A stretch of 38,250 nucleotides of DNA. It comes from a virus. The notes under the pieces are model-generated. The model was not told where the DNA came from and searched no databases. It saw only the letters and a list, made by a program, of their open reading frames with translations. Shown here piece after piece: positions 8,092 to 17,700 of this stretch; positions within the stretch are counted from its first letter, which is position 1; each line of letters starts with the position of its first letter. The translations under genes and the position numbers were made by a program. Location: IMG/VR virus record IMGVR_UViG_3300020204_000162, positions 1 to 38,250 of that record. One strand, 5' to 3'.

Positions 8092-8430
8092 TTAAGCTTT
8101 CTTTGCAGGCCGGCCTCTGCGTGTTTGTTTTAAAATATTTTCTTTTACTTCTTCTTCAGGTTTTTCTTCTACTACTAAATTTTCTTTTTGCGTTTCCAAT
8201 TCAGTAATTTCTTGTTTTACTTCAACAATTTCTTGTTTTACAGCTTTACGTTTCTTTTTAATTTCTTTTACTTCAGTTTCAATGCGATCAACATGTTGCT
8301 TTTTTTCTGCAACTGCTTTATCAATTTTTTCAATTTGATTTGATTTCTTTTTACTAGTAAATAGAAAAAATGCAACAATAGCTCCAACTATTCCTGCGAT
8401 TGCTAATACAATGTTTTTAATTGTTTTCAT
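8092..8430 (-). CDS. Membrane-anchored coiled-coil protein, 112 aa
   Basis: One N-terminal transmembrane helix (about 7-26, IVLAIAGIVGAIVAFFLFTS) is followed by KKK and a long charged coiled coil (about 30-90, Lys/Glu heptads), ending in a basic RRGRPAKKA tail that contains an AT-hook-like GRP core. The topology is uncertain: an inner-membrane spanin would place the coil in the periplasm, but the KKK after the membrane helix suggests it faces the cytoplasm. The gene overlaps the previous one by 14 nt and is 1 nt from the signal-peptide gene. A lysis accessory or a membrane-tethered DNA or terminase contact are both possible. No family is recognised. Confidence 0.6.
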   Translation of the reverse strand: MKTIKNIVLAIAGIVGAIVAFFLFTSKKKSNQIEKIDKAVAEKKQHVDRIETEVKEIKKKRKAVKQEIVEVKQEITELETQKENLVVEEKPEEEVKENILKQTRRGRPAKKA

Positions 8431-9067
8431 TTGTTTGTGTTACTCCATTTAGTTTATTTAAAAAATTTTCTTTAAATTTATCAAATTCTTTTTGAATTGT
8501 TTCTTCAAATTCATCGATTGACATTTTTGCAGACCATGTTTCTGTATCTCCTTCGCCATTTGTTACAAATTGAGTTGCTTGTGTATATGCTTTCTTTAAC
8601 ATTTCAACATCGCGTTCTGCTTCTTGCAACCAAGCTAACGCATTTTCTCGTACTTTGTTTCGTGCATATTCATCAAATGTACCATCTTTGCGCATTTCGT
8701 GTTCCATTTCAATTACACAATCAAAACACATACCATGTATTCCGCGCATCTTTTGATCTAATGGATGTGCTCCAGAACATGTGCATATATCTTTTCTGCA
8801 ATTAGGAAATGAACGTATTTCATCTCGAACTGATTGTAAAATATTTGAATTTTTTGTTTTTCGAAGTCGGAAACCATCTCTTTGCTCTACAATATATGTA
8901 ACGCCAGATGTATCTGTTTCTTCCCAAGTATCGCCAATATTATGACGTTCAGATTTTTTTGCAGCATCGAGTGCATCTGAAAATCCTACTGTTGTTTTTG
9001 TTTGAAACTTATGGGTACCATCTAACATTTGATTGATGGCTTTAATGTTTTGTAACTTTTTTGACAT
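8417..9067 (-). CDS. Unknown protein with Cys/His cluster, 216 aa
   Basis: No named family is recognised. The first 80 residues are polar with a strand-rich patch (DTSGVTYIVEQRDGFRLRK). Residues about 88-116 contain CRKDICTCSGAHP and HGMCFDC, a set of five Cys plus His that resembles a zinc-binding knuckle. The second half is a long helix pair rich in Glu/Lys (EEFEETIQKE-type). It lies between the low-complexity 279 aa protein and the small membrane proteins in the terminase block. A zinc-dependent structural or nucleic-acid contact is possible, and so is a diverged packaging accessory such as a small terminase, for which there is no direct sequence support. Confidence 0.62.
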   Translation of the reverse strand: MSKKLQNIKAINQMLDGTHKFQTKTTVGFSDALDAAKKSERHNIGDTWEETDTSGVTYIVEQRDGFRLRKTKNSNILQSVRDEIRSFPNCRKDICTCSGAHPLDQKMRGIHGMCFDCVIEMEHEMRKDGTFDEYARNKVRENALAWLQEAERDVEMLKKAYTQATQFVTNGEGDTETWSAKMSIDEFEETIQKEFDKFKENFLNKLNGVTQTNENN

Positions 9068-9081
9068 ATAACTTTTCTTTA

Positions 9082-9921
9082 TTATTCTTCAGTTGATTGA
9101 CCTATTTTTTTATATTTTTTTGCTATAGTTCGTAACATCAATCTATAAAAATTTTTAGTATCAATTGGGTCTGCATCTTGAAATGTTTGATCAATAGCTC
9201 TAAACAATGTTTCAGTTCTGCTTAAATTTGAACGTTCTGAAGATAATACATCTTTAATTTTTGAAACATTTAATGTTTGGCGCTCTTCCGGGCCTGGCTC
9301 TTGTTCTGCAGAACTTGCATCAGGAGTAGGTGTTGTTGCAGAAGCAGGAGCTGCAGCATCTGGTGCTGGTTCTGTCGGTGCTGGTTCTGTCGGTGCTGGT
9401 TCTGCAGGCGTAGCTGTTGGATCTACTGCTGCATCGGCTGTTGGCGGTGTTTCTTCTGGGGCTTCAGCTGCAGGTGTTTCTTCTTCTGGAGTAGCTGGAT
9501 CGCCTTGTTCTTTTAAAATTTTTGTAATTTTTCTTCGAACATATTCTCTAACTAAACGTTCTTTTTGCTCGCGAGTTAGATTTTCAATTTTATCTTTTAA
9601 TACGTCTTTAACATCTTTTTCTTCAGCATCTTGGCGTTTCTTTAAACGTTTTGCTGCAGTTTTTGGATCATAATCGCCATCTTCAATATCTTTATAAAGA
9701 CGATCATCAGCATTATATGTTGGATATAATTTTCCATCATCTTGCATAGTTTTATCTGTTTTACGAAGTACGTTAAGTTGTTTATCTTTAGTAGACTTTG
9801 GATTCAAACCGCCGTCTTTATCGTCAGCAGTATAATCTTTTAAATCTTTTCTTGTATTTGGTTTTTGAGATTTTTCTAAATCTTTTGGTGCTTTGTACTT
9901 GCTTTTATGTTTTTCAGCCAT
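9082..9921 (-). CDS. Low-complexity acidic/proline-rich protein, 279 aa
   Basis: The N-terminal 150 residues are highly charged, with Lys/Asp-rich helices (for example LTREQKERLVREYVRRKITK at about 114-133). Residues about 145-210 are an Ala/Pro/Glu/Thr linker with tandem PAPTE units. The last 70 residues form a compact-looking helical domain (NVSKIKDVLSSERSNLSRTE onward). The linker suggests two tethered domains. It heads the terminase block behind an ATATTTAT motif. The KEQG and linker segments might be trimmed by the prohead protease, but no clear leader is present. Function is unknown; a structural or internal head protein is possible. Confidence 0.62.
   Translation of the reverse strand: MAEKHKSKYKAPKDLEKSQKPNTRKDLKDYTADDKDGGLNPKSTKDKQLNVLRKTDKTMQDDGKLYPTYNADDRLYKDIEDGDYDPKTAAKRLKKRQDAEEKDVKDVLKDKIENLTREQKERLVREYVRRKITKILKEQGDPATPEEETPAAEAPEETPPTADAAVDPTATPAEPAPTEPAPTEPAPDAAAPASATTPTPDASSAEQEPGPEERQTLNVSKIKDVLSSERSNLSRTETLFRAIDQTFQDADPIDTKNFYRLMLRTIAKKYKKIGQSTEE
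9362..9407. repeat. 15-bp tandem repeat (about 3 copies) in proline-rich linker
   Basis: The plus-strand unit GGTGCTGGTTCTGTC is repeated with about three copies, the last ending in GCAGG instead. It encodes the PAPTE repeats of the 279 aa protein. Copy changes would keep the reading frame and only alter linker length. Confidence 0.8.
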
Positions 9922-9934
9922 GATTATTATCCAA

Positions 9935-9949
9935 TTTTATTATAAATAT
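9935..9949 (-). promoter_or_regulatory. Candidate late promoter, ATATTTAT motif (terminase block)
   Basis: The coding strand reads ATATTTATAATAAAA, 13 nt before the ATG of the 279 aa protein; a GGAT element follows. It would serve the block 9921-6113 that ends with the terminase. Confidence 0.5.
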
Positions 9950-9950
9950 A

Positions 9951-11972
9951 TCAACGTGCGTATTTCAATACTCCTAGTATCTGATTGACTGGAGCGAATG
10001 CGCCGGTTAATTTATATGTATTGCCGCCGTATGTAAATACTATGCCCTCTGAAGGTACAATTGCGTCAAAACCTCCGATGCGTTCTATACGACGTAATTC
10101 TTGTTCTAATTTTGAAATAGTTTCAGGATTTGGATTATTTTGTAAATCTTTAACTAATTCTGCCATTTCTTGTTTAATTTCTTGTACTGATTTAGATGGA
10201 TTTGCAGCTAAGAAATTTGTAGCATTTTTTAATACTACTGCACCTAATCTTAAAAAGATAGTTTCAAATGGTTCCATGTTTTGTTTGTAATATTGTTTGA
10301 ATTCTTTTTTATCAAATTCTAACGCCCAATTTAAAAAATCTGCATTATCAATTTGTTTTTTAAGTGCCGTTAAATTTGCAGATTTATCAAAGAATCCCCA
10401 ACGATATACTAATGCATCTAATATTTGTTCTGGAATTTCATATTCAAATTGTTTCGCCTTAGATAATATTACATCTCTCCACCATGCTCTATGATATTCA
10501 GTTACGAGATCTGTTTCTCGCAATCCGTAACGTTTACGTAATTGATCTACTTCGTTAAAGAATGCAGCCTGTTGATCTTCAAAGTCACTTATCCGGCCCA
10601 TTTTGATTTGTTGTGGAGGAATAAATGAAAATGTTTTTTGAAGATGTGCGTTTGCATCTTGTATAATACGTTGTACGGTTGCTCCGCCCGTTAAATCAGT
10701 TTCAACAATGTTTGCATTTTCATCATATTCAACTAAATTATGAAATTGTAATACTGCAACTTCGTATGAAATAACATTTTTAGTTGCAGGATAAATAATT
10801 TCCATGTTAGCAAATACTCGTCCATTTTTGAAAATTTGATTTAAAGTTTCTGGATTAACTTTACTAAATGCGTTGGATAAATCTTCTGCTGCTCCCCCGA
10901 ATGCATCTGATATAGCCCCGCGATTATCAAATTTTGCTTGAATTTCTTGCACCGACATTGGATTAATTACATTACCTTTATTACGTGCAAAACCAATTTG
11001 GCCGTCTTTCCAAGTAACTTGAATATTTTGACCATCAGTTTTTTCAGTAACCGCTGCTTCGATGTCTAATCGTCCTTCTAATGCTCTAGAAATAATTTCT
11101 TTGATATCATTAAAAGTTAATCCATGATCATCATATGGATGTGCCATATGTCCTGCGGCGCCGCCTTCGGTAATAAGTGATTCAATTAATTCGGCACCCA
11201 TTACTGTTTTAGGAAATTGATCGAAATCATATACAAACGATTCATCATCTTGTCGATCTAAAAATTTATTTAGTTTGTTGATTTTCTTTTTATGACGTTG
11301 TGTTTCAGCTTTATTCATTGTGGCTGCAAATACTTCGTCAACTTCTTCTTGTAATTCGTTAGTCCACCAATCTTTAGTAAATAACGCTTCTTGCATACCT
11401 GTTAAAATTTGCCAAGCATTTTTAACTTCCGCTTCATCGTTATTTGGGTATGACGCACGAAATGTTTTATAATCTCGGTCTGCTAATGATTGCCGTACTA
11501 CAGTTGCAGAAATAGGTGTTGTGCTATTTTTATATGTTAATGGATCAACATCGATACTTAATTCAGTTGCATCAATACCAGCTGGCATTTTACGACTATT
11601 TTTATCTCCAATTGTAATATATTTATCTACATTTGGAACAAATTCTTTTGCACGTACATAATCATCTCCTTTTGTAGATGCAGCCATAGCATATCGGCCC
11701 GTTGCATCTTGTGGTAGTGCAAATAAATATTCATATGCAGCTGTAATAGGAGAATTAAATTCAGTTGGTTGAATTTCTACGTTAGGATTTGAATTTAAAA
11801 TATTGAATAATTTAATAGTTTTATCTCTGGTAATTCCTTGTCGTTCTTTTGGTCCAATTAAAAGAATTACGCGATCTACTTGAGGATGCTCAGCATAGCG
11901 TTGTGCTAATGCTAAATGTGCTCCTGTTAATGGCTTGAATCCGCCGGGAAATAAAACTGTTATTTTATTCAT
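9951..11972 (-). CDS. Nucleotidyltransferase fused to a ligase-like domain, 673 aa
   Basis: Two enzyme-like domains are joined. Residues 1 to about 170 are a HIGH-superfamily nucleotidyltransferase: FPGGFKPLTGAHLALAQRY gives the GxFxPxTxxH substrate loop (11-19) and ISATVVR (154-160) the ISxTxxR motif, as in NMN/pantetheine/glycerol-3-P nucleotidyltransferases. After a helical linker, residues about 270-673 resemble the ATP-grasp-like core of nucleic-acid ligases: EKTDGQN (310-316, candidate adenylated Lys311 of KxDG), FARNKGN (328-334), VFANMEIIYP (motif III-like), then SEGIVF and KLTG near the C-terminus (motif IV and V-like). A segment SLITEGGAAGHMAHP at the junction contains an ITE|G site. 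Substrates are unknown; RNA ligation, end repair or NAD/nucleotide metabolism are options. The ligase assignment is from motif order and is less certain than the transferase. Confidence 0.72.
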   Translation of the reverse strand: MNKITVLFPGGFKPLTGAHLALAQRYAEHPQVDRVILLIGPKERQGITRDKTIKLFNILNSNPNVEIQPTEFNSPITAAYEYLFALPQDATGRYAMAASTKGDDYVRAKEFVPNVDKYITIGDKNSRKMPAGIDATELSIDVDPLTYKNSTTPISATVVRQSLADRDYKTFRASYPNNDEAEVKNAWQILTGMQEALFTKDWWTNELQEEVDEVFAATMNKAETQRHKKKINKLNKFLDRQDDESFVYDFDQFPKTVMGAELIESLITEGGAAGHMAHPYDDHGLTFNDIKEIISRALEGRLDIEAAVTEKTDGQNIQVTWKDGQIGFARNKGNVINPMSVQEIQAKFDNRGAISDAFGGAAEDLSNAFSKVNPETLNQIFKNGRVFANMEIIYPATKNVISYEVAVLQFHNLVEYDENANIVETDLTGGATVQRIIQDANAHLQKTFSFIPPQQIKMGRISDFEDQQAAFFNEVDQLRKRYGLRETDLVTEYHRAWWRDVILSKAKQFEYEIPEQILDALVYRWGFFDKSANLTALKKQIDNADFLNWALEFDKKEFKQYYKQNMEPFETIFLRLGAVVLKNATNFLAANPSKSVQEIKQEMAELVKDLQNNPNPETISKLEQELRRIERIGGFDAIVPSEGIVFTYGGNTYKLTGAFAPVNQILGVLKYAR

Positions 11973-11982
11973 CGTGTTTCCG

Positions 11983-11996
11983 TTTTATATAAATAT
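11983..11996 (-). promoter_or_regulatory. Candidate late promoter, ATATTTAT motif (transferase-ligase gene)
   Basis: The coding strand reads ATATTTATATAAAA and fills most of the 27-nt gap between the fibre-like gene and the transferase-ligase ATG, 10 nt upstream of it. Confidence 0.5.
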
Positions 11997-11999
11997 CAA

Positions 12000-14693
12000 T
12001 TATGAAATTTGTCCGCCTGGGAGTTGTGTTATTGATGACCCAACTACTCTACTAGTACGATATACAAAGCCTTTGAGTGCTAATACATCATTAACGTTGC
12101 CAGTACTACTTCGATCAACTATCATATAAACTCTAACGTAACAACCTTGTGCAGCCGCGATAGCACCGGTAGACATATTAAATGATATAGAACCACCTTC
12201 GTAAGTACCAATTGAATTTATTTGAGATATATTAGCTGGTATGCTTAATAAATTATCCGGAGTACTCCATGAATCATATCCCGTACTTGTTCCTGCACTT
12301 CCAGTAACACTCGCAGATTGTATATACCATCGTCCTCGTAACGTTCCCGTTAAACTAGATGCTGCTTTAAAATTATACATAAATGATACTTGCATTCTAG
12401 TTTCGCCAGGTAAAATAAATGTTTCAAATATCGATGCAGTTTGTGGAGTAGCTGATAAACTGCCGGTGTAAATAAATTCAGATCTATCAAAATAAACAAC
12501 TCGACCTACGTTATAACCATCTGCATACTGATTATTGGTATCAAATAATACATTTCCTCCTTGTATCGCAATAAATGATGATGCTGTAACATTACCTTGT
12601 GGACTTAAATTAAAATTGCTAGATGAAATTTGTATATTTCCGTTAGCTCCACTGATGAATATAGAACCAGAATTACCAAAGAAAAATTTATTAGTTCTTA
12701 CATCAATTTCTGAATCAGTTGTTGAATATCTAAAATAGCTAGAAGTATTTGCATAAAGTTCTAATCCAACGCCGCTATATAGAACTCCACCTTTTGTATT
12801 TTGTCCTGGTAATGCAGAACCTGACCATAATAAGAATCCAGGAAATCCTGCATCAAATCCTTCATATCCTAACGATCTAACAAAACCTGAATTAGGATAC
12901 CCACTAATTGCTACTCCACTATTCAATGAATCAGCAACATAAAGTGAACCGGTAAGCATTGAATAATCGCCATCAATGTAACGATTTCCGCCTTCCCAAT
13001 CTTTATTATTTACATAAGATATCTGTTTGCTACGTTCTCCATTAACATTGTAATATTCAACTTTAAATGAAATCTGATTATCAATCTTATGAGTTGTATT
13101 AACAAATGATTTAATGCGAGTATAATTAGGAGAATATCCGGCGTCATTGTCTGATGTAACATGTATGTCCGATACCGTCCAATCTCCTGATTCTACTACT
13201 AATAATAAAGTACCAGTACCAGTATAATTTGATTCAAAACTAAATATTTGATCATCAAATCGTTGAGTAGTTCCATTTACAACAACTTCCCCAATGCGTT
13301 TTCCTAATTTTTTAGGAAATGTTTGATTGAAAAAATCAGTTGGATCTTGATAAAACGAGCTACCAGATAAATATATAGATAATTTTGCTGGTTCTGTGCT
13401 TACTTTAGTACCAATTGCATCTAATGAAACTTTATATGATGAACTTGCTAGAAATATACCGGCATAATTAGATTTAATTTGTGCTATTAAAATTTGATTT
13501 GCTGCATCTAAATTCAATGATGAAGATGTAATTCGCATTCCATTTTCAATCGATGCAGTAGTATGTGTTAATGTAGCAGGTGCTAATGTCTGTGCACCAT
13601 TAAATGAAACACCTTCCCAGTATGTATTGATAATACTTTGTGAAGTAAAAATACCAATTGATTTATCTGGATATAATGATGCAGTACTAGGAACAAATAT
13701 TTCCGTTTCTTCTAATTCAATATCATTGATCAATTCCCAAGTGCCTATAGTACCATTGTTATTAGTAAAAACTTTGATTCTAGAAACATCTCCAGTTGCA
13801 GGTTCTAATCCGTATATTTGCATATACGCAAATGATTGAGAATTTTCTGTTTCTACGTATGTAGGAGTTGCTTCATATGTTAATGAAAATGAAGAAGAAT
13901 CAAATGCAGTAAATGTATGTACCGCAATACTTTGGCTACTTAGTGCTGTATACTCTGTATCTAATAGTGCTACAGTTGGGTTTAATATCTTTTTAATCGT
14001 AGATACATAGGGTGTTGTAGATATAGCGTAATTAGGTTGTGGGGTAGGATTATTTGGTGCTGCAACTGTTATTGTACCAGTTGACATATCACTTGTAAAT
14101 GTTCCACCTTGCAATTCTACTGCAGGTTTACCGTTATATGAAAAATACTTAACAGTACCTGTTGAATACGTTGGAAATTGAACACTGCCTGAATATTGCC
14201 TATCTAATTGTACACCAATTAATTCGTCAACAGTAACTGTAGGTGTTTGTTCAAAAATAATTTCTGAAACATTTGAGATGTTTGGATTAACTGGTATAGA
14301 TCGCGTCCATTTTACATTTGCGCGCCCTTGCCATTCTTGTGGTGCTAATGCACCGTTTATTACAGCAGCTTCCGCTAAAATTGTAATAGTACAATCTCCA
14401 GGTGATGTATCCTCATAAATATAAATTGCAATTACACGACTTTTGTCTTCATCAATGTAATTTACAACTTCTGAATATATAGGAACACCGTTATAATCTA
14501 AAACTTCTAAATTTAAAACGCCGCCAACTTTTAAATTAGTTGGATGACCTCGAAGTTTAAATAAATTTTTTCCTGCTGTTAATTTATTCGGAAATTCAGT
14601 TATTTGAAAATAATCCGGCGAAGTAGCCGAAGTATCTATAAAATTTACATCAATAAATTCTAAACCTCTATATACAGCTTCTTTGCGTTTCAT
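12000..14693 (-). CDS. Large tail-fibre-like structural protein, 897 aa
   Basis: This is a long Ser/Thr/Gly/Asn-rich beta protein with almost no Cys. The N-terminal third reads like stacked beta-sandwich domains (GKNLFKLRGHPTNLKVGGVL at about 39-58). The C-terminal third holds motifs typical of trimeric phage fibres: FFGNSGSIFISGANGNIQIS and NFNLSPQGNVTASSFIAIQG (about residues 655-700). Such modules commonly form shaft sections, with the receptor-binding part at the C-terminus. It is therefore probably a host-recognition fibre or a tail appendage. It stands alone between the gp47-gp46 fusion and the transferase-ligase gene with motifs on both sides, so it appears to be its own transcription unit. 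No chaperone gene is recognised next to it. Confidence 0.7.
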   Translation of the reverse strand: MKRKEAVYRGLEFIDVNFIDTSATSPDYFQITEFPNKLTAGKNLFKLRGHPTNLKVGGVLNLEVLDYNGVPIYSEVVNYIDEDKSRVIAIYIYEDTSPGDCTITILAEAAVINGALAPQEWQGRANVKWTRSIPVNPNISNVSEIIFEQTPTVTVDELIGVQLDRQYSGSVQFPTYSTGTVKYFSYNGKPAVELQGGTFTSDMSTGTITVAAPNNPTPQPNYAISTTPYVSTIKKILNPTVALLDTEYTALSSQSIAVHTFTAFDSSSFSLTYEATPTYVETENSQSFAYMQIYGLEPATGDVSRIKVFTNNNGTIGTWELINDIELEETEIFVPSTASLYPDKSIGIFTSQSIINTYWEGVSFNGAQTLAPATLTHTTASIENGMRITSSSLNLDAANQILIAQIKSNYAGIFLASSSYKVSLDAIGTKVSTEPAKLSIYLSGSSFYQDPTDFFNQTFPKKLGKRIGEVVVNGTTQRFDDQIFSFESNYTGTGTLLLVVESGDWTVSDIHVTSDNDAGYSPNYTRIKSFVNTTHKIDNQISFKVEYYNVNGERSKQISYVNNKDWEGGNRYIDGDYSMLTGSLYVADSLNSGVAISGYPNSGFVRSLGYEGFDAGFPGFLLWSGSALPGQNTKGGVLYSGVGLELYANTSSYFRYSTTDSEIDVRTNKFFFGNSGSIFISGANGNIQISSSNFNLSPQGNVTASSFIAIQGGNVLFDTNNQYADGYNVGRVVYFDRSEFIYTGSLSATPQTASIFETFILPGETRMQVSFMYNFKAASSLTGTLRGRWYIQSASVTGSAGTSTGYDSWSTPDNLLSIPANISQINSIGTYEGGSISFNMSTGAIAAAQGCYVRVYMIVDRSSTGNVNDVLALKGFVYRTSRVVGSSITQLPGGQIS

Positions 14694-14706
14694 GCACGAT
14701 ACATTC

Positions 14707-14720
14707 TTTTATATAAATAT
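14707..14720 (-). promoter_or_regulatory. Candidate late promoter, ATATTTAT motif (fibre-like gene)
   Basis: The coding strand reads ATATTTATATAAAA, overlaps the last base of the preceding stop codon and lies 13 nt before the fibre-like ATG. No good Shine-Dalgarno site follows. Confidence 0.5.
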
Positions 14721-17700
14721 TAGGAATGATTGATCTGGCTGAATCCGTTTGTTTTATTTACTTCAATTAAATTATCAACCATATCTCGCATTGAATCAAC
14801 GTGTGAAATGATAATAGAAAAATCAAATTTAATTCTAAAATAATCAAATAAATTTACTACAGAAGAAATATGTTCTGAATCTAATGAACCCCAACCTTCA
14901 TCGATTGCAATAAAGTTAGGACGTGGCAACGCAGATACATTGATAAGTGCGATTCTAATAGCTAATGATGATATAAAACGTTCCATGCCAGATGTTAATT
15001 CCAATGGCCAATAATTATCTTCATCATAAATAATATATCCGTTGATATTTTTACCATCAGTATTTAGAACCATATTAAATTCAACAATTTGATTAAGTAC
15101 ATTGTTTATTTCAGATTCAATTTTAGGAAGAGCTTTTGCAACTAATTCATATGGAATGCCGTTGCGTTGAACTGCTGTTAAATAATATTCATATGCTTTA
15201 TATTCTATTTCTAGTTGTTGATATGCTTCTAAATTTTTAAGTGCAGTGCCTCGATTTGTTTTTGCAACTTCAATTGCACCAAAGAGTGATTTAATTTGCG
15301 ATTGGATTTCTTTTATCTCTTCAGTATAAAATTCAATGTCATCTTTACATATAGCAATCTTTGCATCAATTTTGCGATTATGTTTAATTGCAGTTTCATT
15401 TTTTGTAAATGATTCTTGTCGTTCTAAACATGTTTCTAATTCAGATTCGCGTGTTTGTAATTCTGATTCTAATAATTGAAGTTGAAGTTCTTTACGTTCG
15501 ATATTAGTTGTAGTTGTACGAATAACTTGCGAATGATGAGTTAATTCATCATATTGTACTTGATAAATAGATACTGCTTCAATATCTGTTTCTAAATTAT
15601 CAAAACGATGTTCTAATTCTGTTAATATTGCTCGATCTTGATCAATCGTATCTTGGGCTTCGATTGCATCTTGTACAAAAATGTTAGATGTACAGTATTT
15701 GCAGTTTGGATCATATTCGTGAGCATCGAGATGTTCAATTTTTTGTTGCTTTGCATCAATTACTCCTTGTTGCTCTTTTAGTTGTAAACTAAGAGTTTTA
15801 TGTTTTTCTAATAGTTTTTTATGTATTTCAATATTTTCTTGAATTTCTTGTGGGTTGTAACGAGATTGTATGATAGATTTTTGTTCTGCATTTTGTTGTT
15901 TTAATTCAAAAATTCTTTGTTCCGCAACTTCAATATCAGATTGTAATGTTTCAATTTTATTAGTTAAATCTGTTTCTTGTGCAGTTAAAATATCAATGTC
16001 TGGTCCTTCATATGTTGTAGGCAATTTAGATTCAATAAGATTAACAATATGATTTTGAACATCATTTCTAGCTTCTTGTTGTTTATCTTCTTGCGCTTCT
16101 AAAGAATGAATGGTATCTTGATTGGCTGAAATAATTTCATCTGCCTGTAACATGATTTCAGCAAAATCTGTTTTCTTGTATTCTTTTAAACGCCCGGCTG
16201 TTTCTTTGATTTCATCTGCAGCAAGTTGATAAAGTTGTTCAAATACTGTAATGTCTAAAAATTGTGATAAAAGCTCTTTACGTTCTTTTTGAGACTTTTC
16301 AATGAAGTTATTGTTATCGGCTTGTAAAGAAAATGCCGTTAAAATAAAATCATCATATGTGCCTAAGAAGCGACGAATATTTTTATTTGTTTCACTACGC
16401 TCCTCGCCGTTTAAATTTTCTGAATCAGTATAAAAATCTACATCTACTTTAACGTGAGTTTCTTTCTTTTTATTTTGCGTGCCTAGTCGTTCAATTGTAT
16501 AAATCGTACCATTCATCTCAAAACGAAATACACCTCGGAACCACGCCTTTTTATTATTTAATACTTCATTTGCTTTACCTGTTTTACTACATTTATCAAA
16601 TATAGTATAAGTAATTGCATCAAGTAAAGAAGATTTGCCAGATGTATTTGCAGCAAATAAACCACATACATCTTGTAGATTTTCAAAGTTTAAAATATTG
16701 CCTTCGCCATAACTAAACATGTTATCGAATTCAAAAGATATCGGATGCCATGTTGTATGACGCACTGATTCAACTGCTGGTAGTTTTGAATTAATTGTGC
16801 GATTAATATGTCTAATTGCATCTTGTTCTTGTACAGTTGCTTGTGGAAAGTTGTTGTCAATATATTCCGTTAATAATACGTTTTGATATTCAACATCTCG
16901 AACATTACCTATAGCAATACTAGATGATGCTGAAGTTTCTGTTGAGCCAATTGTTCTTTGTATTGTTATATCTTCTACTGCATATTTCTTGCGAATTGAT
17001 GCAATAAGTTTTTTCATATCTGCTGCACTAGTTCCGTTAAATTTAATACGAATTCTAGGACGTTTCGGCATTTTTGCAGGAGCATTAATAATTGTAGCTC
17101 CTTGTGTTTCAATTGTTACATAACCATATTCATTTTCAATTTCATGAAAGTCTGCAGTTCGTTGATCTAAGTCCCAAACTAGTACGCCATGAATAAGAGC
17201 TTCACCATGATTTTGTTGAATTAACGAGCCTGGGTATGCAATAGTTTTTGCATCATCTAAGAATTGTGCCGGCTTATGAATATCTCCTAACAATGTAATA
17301 TCATGTCCTGCAAATAAATCAACGCCTACATGTTCATTTGAAATTTGATACCCAATATCCGTTTTTGCAGTATTAACAGCACCATGGTGCAATGCAATTT
17401 TATATGCAGCATCAAATTCATTTGCACGAATATATTCTGCAGGTGTTTTATCAACAGCCATATGATTCCACGTAACACCTCCTAATTCAAATAAACCATT
17501 TTCTTTGATAAAATGAATATTAGGATTCTTAATTACATCTAATACCGGGCTTATTGCATCAACACGATGCATATTGTTTAGATTCATATCATGATTACCT
17601 AAAATAACAATTGTAGGAATCGTAAATCCGTTAAAGAAATCAACAAGCATTTGAACTAGTTCCGGAGACATATCTAATTTGCTATGTACAATATCTCCGG

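Noticed and set aside
9277-9516. Plus-strand Cys/Trp-rich frame
   Set aside because: Shadow of the Ala/Pro/Thr repeat region of the 279 aa protein; composition follows from the tandem repeat read backwards.
11983-11996. TATAAATA on the plus strand read as rightward T4-type late promoters
   Set aside because: No plausible genes are on the plus strand, so rightward transcripts would be antisense to virion genes. I prefer the leftward reading but keep orientation as an open question.
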